Of a stretch of 64,000 nt of DNA, positions 50,829 to 59,881 are shown piece by piece (the first letter of the stretch is position 1; each line of letters opens with the position of its first letter). Source of the DNA: Bradyrhizobium ottawaense (GTDB lineage Bacteria; Pseudomonadota; Alphaproteobacteria; Rhizobiales; Xanthobacteraceae); contig NZ_LT629693.1 in assembly GCF_900099825.1 (NCBI RefSeq), positions 2,294,001-2,358,000 on the forward strand, in the 5' to 3' direction. The position numbers and the translations under genes were made by a program. Below the pieces are notes generated by a model that was given only the letters and a program-made list of their open reading frames with translations, did not search any database and was not told the DNA's origin.

Positions 50829-53747
50829 ATGGAGCAGAAGCCCACCCTCGGAAACAGCCATAATGTCTCGCCGACGGCTTTGGACGCCGATGTGCGCTCC
50901 CTCGTAACGACGTCCACCCGCTCTCCCCATGGCCAGAGCCTGTGCTTCGGTCCCTTTCGTTTGCTCGTGGCACAGCGACTGCTGCTGGAGGGCGATCGGC
51001 CGGTACGCCTCGGCAGCCGGGCTCTGGATATCCTGATCGCGCTGGTGGAGCGCCCGGGCCAGTCGGTTACTAAGCACGAGCTTATGGCCCTTGTCTGGCC
51101 AGACACTGTTGTCGAGGAGGGTAATCTCAAAGTCCATGTCGCAGGTTTGCGTCGAGTTCTGGGCGACGGGCGCGGTGGGACGCGTTATCTCATCAACGTT
51201 CCTGGTCGAGGCTACCGCTTCGTAGCTCCCGTGGGGTTGGTAGACGAGCCTCAACGTCCAGCGTCGTACCTTGCGACATCCAACGAGCAGCACAATCTGC
51301 CGGCCCAGCTGACCCGCCTGATCGGCCGGCACGAGATCATTGACAGCCTGATGGAGCGACTGTCGATACAGCGTCTGCTTACCATCGTCGGACCGGGTGG
51401 CATCGGAAAGACCGCCGTCGCGCTCGTTATAGCCGAGCGGCTGATCGGCACCTACGAGCACGGGGTCTGGCTGATCGATCTAGCGCCGATTACCGACCCT
51501 CACCTCGTCCCGACAGCGTTGGCCGCGGCGCTGAAGCTTGAGATTCGGTCTGAAAACCCGGTTCCCAGCCTGATTGTCGCCCTGCGGGACAAACAGATGC
51601 TGCTTTTGCTTGATAATTGCGAGCACGTCATCGAGGCTGCGGCCGCACTCGCCACCGGAATATTGAAGGGGTCGCGCGGCGTGCAAATCCTCGCGACCAG
51701 CCGCGAAGTCTTGCGCGTCGAAGGTGAACGCGCATACCGTCTCTCCGGACTAGAGAGCCCGCCCGCTTCAGGGCGCCTCAGCGCTGCCGAGGTATTCAAT
51801 TTTCCGGCTACTCAACTCTTTGTCGAGCGGGCCGCCGCCGCGGCGAATGAATTCGAACTAAACGACGGTGATGCGCCGAGCGTCGCGGAGATCTGTCGAG
51901 ACCTTGATGGTATTCCGCTGGCGATCGAGTTCGCTGCCGCACGCGTCGGCGCTTTCGGCGTCCAGCGTATTGCGGCGCTCTTGCAGGATCGGCTGCGGCT
52001 TTTGACTGGCGGCCATCGTACAGCTCTCCCGCGGCATCGAACGATCAAGGCCACGCTCGACTGGAGCTACCAGCTCCTCGATGAGGAAGAGAAAACGCTC
52101 TTCAGACGCCTGGCGATCTTCGTGGGGGGCTTCACTCTGGAGGCTTCCGGTGCGGCCGCGGGCGCTGACGATGCGGCGCCGGAGATCGCGGATCGCATCG
52201 CGAGCCTTGTGATGAAGTCGCTGGTGGTCGCCGAGATGGTCGGCGAACACGTCCGCTTCCGTCTACTCGAGACGACGCGGGCTTATGCCCTAGCAATGCT
52301 CCAGCAGAGCGGCGAGGCCGATACACTCAGCCGACGTCACGCAATCTACTACCGTGATCTGGTGGAAGCGACGAGCCGCGTCTCAGCGCGGATTGGCCTC
52401 TCGGCGCCATTAGCGCCCGAACTCGACAACATTCGCTGCGCTCTCAGATGGGCGTTCGCGCCGGAGGGCGACGGATCCATCGGAGTCGCGCTGGCCGCGG
52501 CCTCGGCGACGATCTGGTTCGAGATGTCGTTGCTGGCGGAATGCCGGACTTGGATGGAAAAAGCTGTCGACCGCCTTGACGCCGCGGACCGGGGAACGCG
52601 CCTTGAAATGGTGTTGCAAACGTCGCTCGGCTTCTCGGTGATGTTCACGGAGGGGGTTAGCGACAGAGCACATGCTGCGCTCTCAAAGGCGAGAGAGCTT
52701 GCCGAAAGCGTCGGCGACCCGGAGTATCAATTGCGAGCAATCAGCGGCTTGGCCAGTTTCTGCCATCGCCGCGAAGACTTCCAGGGCGCGCTTGCTCTTG
52801 GTCGCCGAGCGGAGGCGATCGTGATGGGCGACCCCGATCCGGTGAATCTCTCCACCGCAGAATGGTTGCTCTGCGTATCGCTCAGTTTCCTTGGCGAGCA
52901 CGCCGAGGCGCTGGTCTACAGTCGAAGGGCGCAGCGGCGGGCTACACCCGAGGTACGGCGCGCTCATCTCGTGCGCTCCGGCATGGACCATTCGTTCTAT
53001 GTCCGCTGCGTCGAGGCGCACTCGCTTTGGACACTAGGGTGGCTCGATCAATCGGCCAAAGCCGCTCGGGAGCTCGTAGCCGATGCTCAAACCGGGGCCC
53101 ATCCTCTCTCGGTGTGCATGGCGCTCAGCTGGTGTGGATGCATGATTCCTCTCCGGCTCGGAGACATGGAAACCGCGGAACGCTGCATCGCCTGGCTCAA
53201 GGATTGCGCCGAAAAGCAGGCTTCAAGCAACTTCTTTGCAAACGGTCTCGGATTCGAAGGGCTGTTGTTCGCGGCGCGAGGCGATCTGTCGGCGGCAGAG
53301 CGGCAGCTGCGTGCCTCTCTCGACGGGTGCACGGATCTGCAGTACACGTTTTTTCTGAGCAGTCTAGCTCAGGTTCTAGCGATGATGCGGCGGCTTGACG
53401 AAGGCCTCGCCGCGGCCGACAAGGCACTGCAGCGTGCCGAGCGCGCCAACGCATTCTGGTGGATGCCCGAAGCGATACGGATCAAGGGGGAAGTCCTGCT
53501 GTCCTCGGATACTCCGGACACAAGCGCGGCGGAAGGATATCTGCGCCGGTCGTTGGACGTAGCTCGCCGTCACGGCGCCCTATCTTGGGAATTGCGCACT
53601 TCGATGATGCTTGGGCGGCTGCGCCATGCTCAAGGCCGCACCCGCGAGGGCCGGGAGCTTCTGAGTACAGTCTATGCCCGATTTTCGGAAGGCTTCGATA
53701 CCGTCGATCTTAGATGCGCGCGCCGGCACCTCGATGAGTGGACTTAG
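50829..53747 (+). CDS. Winged-helix/STAND-ATPase/TPR regulator (copy 2)
   Basis: 972 residues from ATG 50829. The same architecture as the gene at 45746: winged helix (GSRALDILIALVERPGQSVT, VEEGNLKVHVAGLRRVLGDG), Walker A LTIVGPGGIGKTAVAL, Walker B MLLLLDNCEHVIE, ILATSREVLRVEGE, then a helical repeat half. The frame is open further upstream to 50292, but the extra 179 codons have no homology. GAGG six bases before 50829 and the length of copy 1 favour this start; ATG 50697 is an alternative. Opposite orientation to copy 1. A truncated DUF2927 gene follows after 18 bases. Confidence 0.88.
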   Translation: MEQKPTLGNSHNVSPTALDADVRSLVTTSTRSPHGQSLCFGPFRLLVAQRLLLEGDRPVRLGSRALDILIALVERPGQSVTKHELMALVWPDTVVEEGNLKVHVAGLRRVLGDGRGGTRYLINVPGRGYRFVAPVGLVDEPQRPASYLATSNEQHNLPAQLTRLIGRHEIIDSLMERLSIQRLLTIVGPGGIGKTAVALVIAERLIGTYEHGVWLIDLAPITDPHLVPTALAAALKLEIRSENPVPSLIVALRDKQMLLLLDNCEHVIEAAAALATGILKGSRGVQILATSREVLRVEGERAYRLSGLESPPASGRLSAAEVFNFPATQLFVERAAAAANEFELNDGDAPSVAEICRDLDGIPLAIEFAAARVGAFGVQRIAALLQDRLRLLTGGHRTALPRHRTIKATLDWSYQLLDEEEKTLFRRLAIFVGGFTLEASGAAAGADDAAPEIADRIASLVMKSLVVAEMVGEHVRFRLLETTRAYALAMLQQSGEADTLSRRHAIYYRDLVEATSRVSARIGLSAPLAPELDNIRCALRWAFAPEGDGSIGVALAAASATIWFEMSLLAECRTWMEKAVDRLDAADRGTRLEMVLQTSLGFSVMFTEGVSDRAHAALSKARELAESVGDPEYQLRAISGLASFCHRREDFQGALALGRRAEAIVMGDPDPVNLSTAEWLLCVSLSFLGEHAEALVYSRRAQRRATPEVRRAHLVRSGMDHSFYVRCVEAHSLWTLGWLDQSAKAARELVADAQTGAHPLSVCMALSWCGCMIPLRLGDMETAERCIAWLKDCAEKQASSNFFANGLGFEGLLFAARGDLSAAERQLRASLDGCTDLQYTFFLSSLAQVLAMMRRLDEGLAAADKALQRAERANAFWWMPEAIRIKGEVLLSSDTPDTSAAEGYLRRSLDVARRHGALSWELRTSMMLGRLRHAQGRTREGRELLSTVYARFSEGFDTVDLRCARRHLDEWT

Positions 53748-53765
53748 GCCAGCCGAACGTCCGCT

Positions 53766-54221
53766 TTGCGCACCGATTTTACCAATGACGAAATCAGGGA
53801 CGGCTTTTTAAAGATTGCGTTGAACGCCGAGTTGCAGCTCGGTGCTTCGGCCGACCGCGTACGCAAGTTCGATGAACCGGTCCGCATCTTCATGGTCAGC
53901 AAGGCGTTACCCGACCGCCGTCCGGAACTCGCGGCGATCATTGTAGACATACGAAACCACGTGAACCATCTTGACGTATCCGTTACGGACGACCGCGAAG
54001 CTGCCAATTTCTTCGTTACGCTGGTCGCTGACCGCGATCTAAACCGGACCATTCGCTCGCGTTACGGGAGTGGCAAGGCAGAGCGGATTCAACAGTCGCT
54101 CAATCCGCAATGTCTGTCCGGCATCGGCAGGGACAAGCGCTATCGGATCCGCCGGGCTGAAGTGATCCTCCCCGTCGATGCCGGCGAATTCATCTTCCGC
54201 CCGGCGAGGTCGTCAACGTGA
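53766..54221 (+). pseudogene. DUF2927 family fragment
   Basis: The frame has typical DUF2927 sequence: FTNDEIRDGFLKIALNAELQ, VRKFDEPVRIFMVSKALPDR, DIRNHVNHLDVSVTDDREAA. The signal peptide normally present at the N-terminus and the conserved C-terminal third (with a Cys and an acidic end) are both missing; the frame ends in PARSST. Only 18 bases separate it from the regulator upstream, so a deletion joined them. Confidence 0.7.
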
Positions 54222-54238
54222 GTCAGCGAGCCCAAACT

Positions 54239-54298
54239 GCGTTGGTCGGCATTAACTACAAATTCCACTTGGAATCACCGGTGGTCGCGAAATACTAA
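54239..54298 (+). pseudogene. C-terminal remnant of an outer-membrane beta-barrel protein
   Basis: LVGINYKFHLESPVVAKY then stop. This is the last beta-strand of rhizobial RopB/Omp31-type proteins, which end ...GINYKF..(D/G)PVVAKY. Only this tail and its terminator survive. Confidence 0.6.
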
Positions 54299-54329
54299 CT
54301 TCTCCCCTCCTATCCCCAGGAGAACCTCT

Positions 54330-54359
54330 GAGCCCCGGGCATCGCCCGGGGCTCTTTTT
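54330..54359 (+). terminator. Strong rho-independent terminator
   Basis: GAGCCCCGGGC and GCCCGGGGCTC form an 11-bp perfect GC-rich stem with a 3-base loop (ATC), followed by TTTTT (54355-54359). It presumably belonged to the deleted outer-membrane protein gene and now ends transcripts from the regulator region. Confidence 0.9.
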
Positions 54360-54594
54360 GCGAGGATCTACCTCGTTCGCTCAAGGCTCGCACGCAAACC
54401 TATGCCGCCTTTATGAGATCACAGCCGGGTCGCCCTCGAATTCATATCCGGTCGGAAAGATATTGGGCGCATGAGTCAAGTTGCCTCCTGCCGACCAAAA
54501 CCATCCGAACATTCGCAAATGGAACGAACCTCAGCGACGGAACGGTCGGTCGCGCCGGGAGCGCTTTGGCTCTTCATTCGGAAGGATTACTAAC

Positions 54595-54852
54595 GTGAAG
54601 CTCGTCGAACCTCCATCGCGCAGCACCGCATCCACCATCGTCTTCATCGGCAGGAACTGCTGCGGCAACTGGGTCGCCCAGGAACAGAACGGTCTCTATG
54701 GCGGCTTGTTCGTCAATCGTGCGCAAGCCGTCAAATATGCCTTGTTCGAGAATGGCCATCACCCCGAGACCATCATCGAATTGCCACTCATCGAACTCGA
54801 CATGGCCGGCAAGCTCGCCCTCCCGGCCACGGGCTCCCGGCGCAGCGCGTGA
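54595..54852 (+). CDS. Small conserved hypothetical protein (NCCGNWVA motif)
   Basis: 85 residues. GTG start at 54595 with GGAAGGA about 8 bases upstream. The sequence GRNCCGNWVAQEQNGLYGGL then FVNRAQAVKYALFENGHHPE is characteristic of small rhizobial proteins of unknown function that I have seen before. No signal peptide or TM. It stands alone among remnants, but is complete. Confidence 0.7.
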   Translation: MKLVEPPSRSTASTIVFIGRNCCGNWVAQEQNGLYGGLFVNRAQAVKYALFENGHHPETIIELPLIELDMAGKLALPATGSRRSA

Positions 54853-54899
54853 CCGAGCCCTGAATTCAAGTGAAACCCTTTCTAAATCCCGTTACCTGG

Positions 54900-55200
54900 C
54901 TGGCGGGCTACATACCCGATATTCCCACACCGTTGGATGATCAGGATCGATCTCACAGCATTCACAACGCTGTGTGAGCGTCAGATCGATGCCGGCGTCT
55001 CAGCGATCGTTGTCGGTGAAACCGCGGGCGAAGCGTCGACACTGACGCCCGCTGAACATGACAGCCTCATCCGGACTGCCGTCGACGTCGCGGATGGTCG
55101 TATTCGCGTTATTGCTGGCGCGGGTCTAATTCCACCAGCCAGGCCATCGAGCTGACGCGGCGTGCCGAACGGGCCGGCGCCGATGCGGTGTTACCAGGGT
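54900..55200 (+). pseudogene. DapA/NAL-family (dihydrodipicolinate synthase-like) fragment with frameshifts
   Basis: Sense moves between frames: GYIPDIPTPLDDQDR, then IDLTAFTTLCERQIDAGVSA with IVVGETAGEASTLTPAEHDS and RIRVIAGAG, then SNSTSQAIELTRRAERAGAD. These are strands 1-4 of a class I aldolase of the DapA superfamily (GETAGEA loop). At least two frameshifts (near 54945 and 55130) and loss of the rest of the barrel make it a pseudogene. Confidence 0.75.
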
Positions 55201-55387
55201 TCGGAGTACAGGGATGCCCGAAACCAAGGCGGTGACACCCGCTCTTCATATCACGCCGAACCATAGTCGTCGGAAAGGTGGGCAGGTAGGTGGCGCACTC
55301 AATGAAATCCCGGCGGCCAAAAATTGAGCACAGCGCAACTGATTTTTGGCTAAGCAGAGGTAGAGGTCGTGACCCGAAGGAAAAGCC

Positions 55388-55771
55388 TTGGAGCCAAAGG
55401 TCCTCGCGCTGAAAGCCCCCGCTCGACCCGGAGTGGCTGCGTCGCGGCCCGGCCTCGAAGGGAAAGAAGATTGCCAGCCAGAAAACCACATCTTGATCTT
55501 CGAAGCGGCAACACTGCCGAGCTTCGTAACCGTTATTCCGATCATCGCAGGATCAATGTCCCTCGCCGGATGCGTTGGCGCGCCGTCCTACGAGTTGTTC
55601 GGCGCATACTTTCCTGCATGGATGTTTAGCGCCTTGGTTGGAATAATCGGGGCCATCGTTGCCCGCGTCGCTATCGGGATCGATGGCATCCTTCCATTTC
55701 GGCTCTTCGTATGCGTATCCGCCGGATTGGTTGTTGGGACGCTCGCCTGGCTCTTCTGGTTCGGTCGGTGA
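55388..55771 (+). CDS. ytcA: YtcA-like small membrane lipoprotein
   Basis: The C-terminal about 80 residues match YtcA: lipobox-like SMSLAGC, then APSYELFGAYFPAWMFSALV with two further membrane helices (GIIGAIVARVAIGI; LFVCVSAGLVVGTLAWLFWF). In Escherichia coli ytcA sits just before mdtN of the MdtNOP efflux system, and here too an mdtN-like gene overlaps its stop. The first 40 codons of the frame are not YtcA-like; the true start is unclear and may have been lost. Inner-membrane location expected. Confidence 0.6.
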   Translation: MEPKVLALKAPARPGVAASRPGLEGKEDCQPENHILIFEAATLPSFVTVIPIIAGSMSLAGCVGAPSYELFGAYFPAWMFSALVGIIGAIVARVAIGIDGILPFRLFVCVSAGLVVGTLAWLFWFGR

Positions 55772-56247
55772 ACGTGAAGTCCGCAGGCAAGCACCATCGA
55801 GCGCCTCTCGGCAAGATCATCTCGCTTGCGATCATCGCCGTTGGTGTCGCCGCTGGACTCTACGCCGAACATATAAGCTCAATTCATCCTTCTTCGGACG
55901 ATGCCACGATCGATGCAGACGTGGTTCACGTCGCCTCCCCGGTCGGCGGAAAGATCATCGAGATACTCGTTACGGAGAATGCCAAGGTTTCAAAGGGCGA
56001 CCTTCTGTTTCGTATTGATCCCGAGCCCTATCGACTGGCCGTCGAACAAGCCGAGGCGGACCTTGGGGTCGCGATCGCGGCGCGCGATACGAGGCGGCGA
56101 GCCGTCGCAACCGAAAAGTCGACTGCGACGATTGCCGGCGAGCAGACGAAGCGCGCGCAGGCTAACGTCTTGGGACTGGCGTTTCCGCTGAGACGAACTG
56201 TGACCCTGCGGGTTGCTGTATCCTTCGTGCCCACGATCGAACTCTAA
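55768..56247 (+). pseudogene. Truncated MdtN-like HlyD membrane-fusion protein
   Basis: GTG at 55768 overlaps the YtcA stop (GTGA). One N-terminal membrane helix (GKIISLAIIAVGVAAGLYAE), then a lipoyl/biotinyl-type region (ATIDADVVHVASPVGGKIIE, LLFRIDPEPYRLAVEQAEAD). After about residue 130 (TKRAQANV) the sequence loses family character and stops. Intact MdtN has about 340 residues, and the permease and outer-membrane partners (mdtO, mdtP) are absent. Confidence 0.75.
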
Positions 56248-56595
56248 ATTGTTGTCACGATTTCCAAAGCTAACCATTGCAAATCTTAGGAAATTTGAGC
56301 AAAGCCCCGGCTGGGACGCGAGAGAAACGTGACTTGGCGGTCAGGAATGCCGAGCGGCGGCCGGATGATCGAATGAAAGTCGGCGAGAGCGGCCGTGGGA
56401 CAGATATCGAGCTGGCGAGCAGGAAGGGGAAGAAACGTCTGGCTTAGGATTAAAACTCGGTTCGTTCGAAACGGACACTTTTGGCGCAAAGCTGCCGTTC
56501 ATACGCAAACAGAAAAAAGTCTGGATGCCGACGAGGGTCGGATTTGCACTGATTGATACTTGGATCGCAGAAGCGACTCGAAGGCCCCGTCTTCG
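56248..56595. other. Gene-free stretch
   Basis: About 350 bases between convergent ends of the MdtN remnant and the HlyD gene. No ORF, RNA gene or clear terminator was seen. Confidence 0.4.
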
Positions 56596-57564
56596 CTAGT
56601 TCTCGATCCAAACGGTCATGCCCGGTTCAAAGTTTGCCGGATCCCCCTCGACGTCTAGACGCAAGCGAAGCGTGTTGCGGTCATGATCTCCAATGACCCG
56701 CTCGGCCTGCCAGGTGGCGAACGTTCCGAGCGGCCGCAGTTCGGTGATGCCGGCTTTGATCGCGCCATCAGCGCCGTTCCGCATCACGCTCGCCGTTTGT
56801 CCCATCGACAGACGGTTGAGATGATCTTCGCGCACATTGAACGAAAGCCATCGCCTGTCCGCCGCCTCGACCATCAAGATCGGTTGGCCGGCGCGAACAT
56901 TCTCGCCGACCTCCGCGGCGATGACGCTGACCACACCGTCGGCCGGAGCACGCAAGACCATCTTGTCAAGACGGCGCTCGAGCACCACGACCGCAGCGGC
57001 CGCGGCCTGCACCTGCGCGTCGGCGATCACGCGCTCCTCCCGGGTCGGGCCTGCTGCTGCCGCATCGTAAGTCGCTTGGGCCCCCGACACGTCGGCACGT
57101 GCGCTGGCGACCTCGTTTTCGGCCTGGTCAAGCGACTGCTGGGACTCGAAGCTCTGGCGTGCCAGCGTGCTGGTTCTTGTGAGCTGGGCCTGCACGTAGT
57201 CAAGGCGGGCGCCTGCTTTGGCGATGGCAGCTTTCAGCGAGTCGACCTGCTCGCGGCGGACGCCGGCATAGACGTTGTTGCGGTTCGCGGTTGCCGATGC
57301 CAGCGCGGCACGCGCCTGGTCTGCCTGTGCCGTCAATTCAACCGCGGAAAGCCGCGCCAGCACATCGCCCGTGCGTACGTGGGCGCCTTTCTCGACCGCA
57401 ATCGACACGAGTTGGCCGTTCACCTCCGGCTCAACCCTGACTTCCGTCGCTCGGACAACGCCAGCGAGTATGACCGGAGATCCGGAACGACGCGCAGAAT
57501 AGATCAGGATGCCCGCGACGAGCACGAGCGGGATCGCCATGGCGGCAAGCCTAGCTTTGCCCAT
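56596..57564 (-). CDS. HlyD/RND-type membrane-fusion protein (third gene of exporter operon)
   Basis: 322 residues. One N-terminal membrane anchor (AAMAIPLVLVAGILIYSARR), lipoyl half-motifs around VNGQLVSIAVEKGAHVRTGD and APADGVVSVIAAEVGENVRA, and a long coiled-coil hairpin between (ARQSFESQQSLDQAENEVAS, ARADVSGAQATYDAAAAGPT). It bridges an inner-membrane permease to the outer membrane. ATG at 57564 overlaps the end of the permease gene by 14 bases. Confidence 0.9.
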   Translation of the reverse strand: MGKARLAAMAIPLVLVAGILIYSARRSGSPVILAGVVRATEVRVEPEVNGQLVSIAVEKGAHVRTGDVLARLSAVELTAQADQARAALASATANRNNVYAGVRREQVDSLKAAIAKAGARLDYVQAQLTRTSTLARQSFESQQSLDQAENEVASARADVSGAQATYDAAAAGPTREERVIADAQVQAAAAAVVVLERRLDKMVLRAPADGVVSVIAAEVGENVRAGQPILMVEAADRRWLSFNVREDHLNRLSMGQTASVMRNGADGAIKAGITELRPLGTFATWQAERVIGDHDRNTLRLRLDVEGDPANFEPGMTVWIEN

Positions 57565-59881
57565 GTCTCTGTCCTTTCCTGACGGCAAACGCCGAGATCA
57601 CCGCGAGCGCGAAATAGCCCAGCGCCAGACACCACAGTCCGAGCCAATCATGCGCGACCTCCCAGATGCTGGCACCCAGCTGGTTGATGCGCACGAGGCC
57701 GTCGATCGCGGAGTCAGCGGGGAACAGCCGACCGAGCGCGGTGGCCGCCTCGGGAATTGCTTCGCGTGGCCATGCGAAGCCGGCGGTGAAGAACTGCGGC
57801 AGGCTGGTGGCCAGCAGGAGGAGGGTCGCGTTTTCCGGCCGTGTGAACCAGGCTCCGATGGCCTGTCCCATAAAGCTCGTCGCCAGCAAAAAAACGGTCG
57901 CGAGCGCGAAGATTTGTGGAAGGTGCCCGAGCGTCGAGAAGCCGTAGATCCGCGGCAGCACGACGAGATAAAGCGCGAGCGCTGGAAGGTAGAGGGTCAG
58001 ATGGGCGACGCCACGGCCGAGCACGCCGGCAAACGCTCCGCTGCCGCTCGCAAGCGCAGTGCCGGTCAACATCGCCGCGCCGATCAGGAGCGTTTGCTGC
58101 AGGATCAGCACAAACGCCGCCGGAACGACGTAGCTCGCATAGCCGCCCACCGGGTTGAAGATCGGCTGCAGCAGAACATCGGCCGGGCTCTGGCTCGCCA
58201 ATTTCGCCTTGACGAGGCTTCCGTCCGAGCGCGCGCCTCGCGAAACGAGCTCGGACGTCAATGCCCCGACCGCCGTGGCGACCCCGCTTGCGGTCGACCT
58301 GAATATGAAAAGGTAGGTGGCATCGGCGTAGACGGGAATGTGAGCGGTGATGCCCTTGAGCACGTCGCGCTCGGTGCCTGCCGGGATTTCGACGGCGGCA
58401 AAGGCCTTCCCACGATCGATTTCCGTACGCGCTTCGGCAAGTGTCCGTGCGCGAACCGCAACGCTCAATGCGCCGCTCGCGTCGAGTGTCTCGACCATCC
58501 GGCGGCTGAGATCGCTCAGATCGTTGTCCACGACCGCGATGGGAAGCTTGCGAAGGATCTGGTTCAGATAGGGTTGCGGATAATAAATGCCGTAAACCAG
58601 GGGAGCCAGGAACAGCACGCTGAAGGCGCTTCGGGTTTCGAGCACGCGCCGCCACTCCGCCATGAAGGCGCCGCCGATGCCTCGCGGCGAGCGGTCGATC
58701 TCGGGTTGCTCGGCAGGTTGCGCCATCTCAAACCAGCCCCTGCGCTTGAGGCTCGCCATACGCAGCAATGCTAAGCCGGCAAACAGTATCGTCAGGCCGG
58801 CGAGCGCCGCGAAGGGAACGGCGGCTTCCGAGACCGGCAATCCCCGCGCCGCTTGTCCCAGCAAGACGGCCATGTACCAGCGCAGCGGCAGGATCGCGCT
58901 CCAGACTTGTGCAAAGGCATTCATGCCGACCGTGGGAAAGCCGACGCCGGCGTAGCCGAATGCAGGGGAAGCGAAGAGGCCCGCAAGTCCGAGCCCCGTC
59001 GGCAAGTCGCGGACCAGGAGCTGCAGCAAGGCGCCCACCGACAAATAGGCAATAATCAGGAGGGAGCCGGCGGCGACCATCAACGGCAGGTCTCCCTTGA
59101 AGGGGATTTGCAGCACGCCTTCCAGGAAGAGCGGCTCGGCCAACATGATCAGGAAGAAGATGCCGAACAGCGGCGCGAGCTTGCCGACCAGGGCTATGAC
59201 CGGATCGCCACCGGCACTTTCGAGCCAGGCCCGCGCATCGCGACGGCGGAATTCGGAGCCGACGGAATAGCCTGCAGCGAGCGTGATCACCACATGGATG
59301 ATCGTTGGCAGCAACGCACGGAGCAAGAACTGCGCGTAATTCTTTTGCGGATTGACAAGCGCGATGGTCTCGGCGGCGAGCGTTCCCATGGAAGCCGGTG
59401 CGGGGGCGGCCCGCTTGGCGGGGGCGGCCACGGCTGCCGCGGCGGAAAGCGCATCGCTCAGTCCCGAAGACGCAATGCCTGCCGCCGTCAGGAACTGCTG
59501 GTTATAGAACCCGACGACCTGCGGACGGCGCTGGGCCTTCAAATCGCGTTCGAAATCCGGCGGGATATGGATGGCCGAGATCGCCTTGCCCGACCGGATG
59601 TCCTGCACCGCCGTCGACAGCGTGCCGGAGCGGTTGACGATCGCAAGACTCGGCGAGGCCGCGACGTATTCCACCAGGGCCCGCGAAGCGTCAGAGTTGT
59701 CCTCGTCGACGACCGTCACCCCGAGCCCCCGTATGACCGGATGGCTGAAAACGGTTGTGAGAACCACGAACGCAAACAGCGGCACGCCGAAGATCAAAAT
59801 CAGCGCCACGCGATCGCCGAACAGCCAGCGGCATTCGCGCTGCGCGACCCGCCAGAAACCGGGTTTTGACGCCGGCCTCAT
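57551..59881 (-). CDS. Double ABC-2 type permease
   Basis: 776 residues formed of two tandem ABC-2 membrane units, each with an N-terminal TM, a large periplasmic domain and 5 further TMs. The first begins WLFGDRVALILIFGVPLFAF. The second begins near residue 410 (RRVLETRSAFSVLFLAPLVY). The periplasmic domains share VTVVDEDNSDASRALVEYVA and IAVVDNDLSDLSRRMVETLD. The fusion resembles the permease portion of YhhJ/RbbA-type exporters. No nucleotide-binding domain is encoded here or in the adjacent genes. The start overlaps the first HlyD stop (ATGA). Confidence 0.9.
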   Translation of the reverse strand: MRPASKPGFWRVAQRECRWLFGDRVALILIFGVPLFAFVVLTTVFSHPVIRGLGVTVVDEDNSDASRALVEYVAASPSLAIVNRSGTLSTAVQDIRSGKAISAIHIPPDFERDLKAQRRPQVVGFYNQQFLTAAGIASSGLSDALSAAAAVAAPAKRAAPAPASMGTLAAETIALVNPQKNYAQFLLRALLPTIIHVVITLAAGYSVGSEFRRRDARAWLESAGGDPVIALVGKLAPLFGIFFLIMLAEPLFLEGVLQIPFKGDLPLMVAAGSLLIIAYLSVGALLQLLVRDLPTGLGLAGLFASPAFGYAGVGFPTVGMNAFAQVWSAILPLRWYMAVLLGQAARGLPVSEAAVPFAALAGLTILFAGLALLRMASLKRRGWFEMAQPAEQPEIDRSPRGIGGAFMAEWRRVLETRSAFSVLFLAPLVYGIYYPQPYLNQILRKLPIAVVDNDLSDLSRRMVETLDASGALSVAVRARTLAEARTEIDRGKAFAAVEIPAGTERDVLKGITAHIPVYADATYLFIFRSTASGVATAVGALTSELVSRGARSDGSLVKAKLASQSPADVLLQPIFNPVGGYASYVVPAAFVLILQQTLLIGAAMLTGTALASGSGAFAGVLGRGVAHLTLYLPALALYLVVLPRIYGFSTLGHLPQIFALATVFLLATSFMGQAIGAWFTRPENATLLLLATSLPQFFTAGFAWPREAIPEAATALGRLFPADSAIDGLVRINQLGASIWEVAHDWLGLWCLALGYFALAVISAFAVRKGQRHGQS

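Noticed and set aside
57509..58774. A 421-codon plus-strand ORF
   Set aside because: Antisense to the HlyD/permease genes, Arg/Gln-rich with no recognisable fold.
58853..59869. A 338-codon plus-strand ORF inside the permease
   Set aside because: Antisense to the double ABC-2 permease. The opposite frame has full membrane topology and family motifs.
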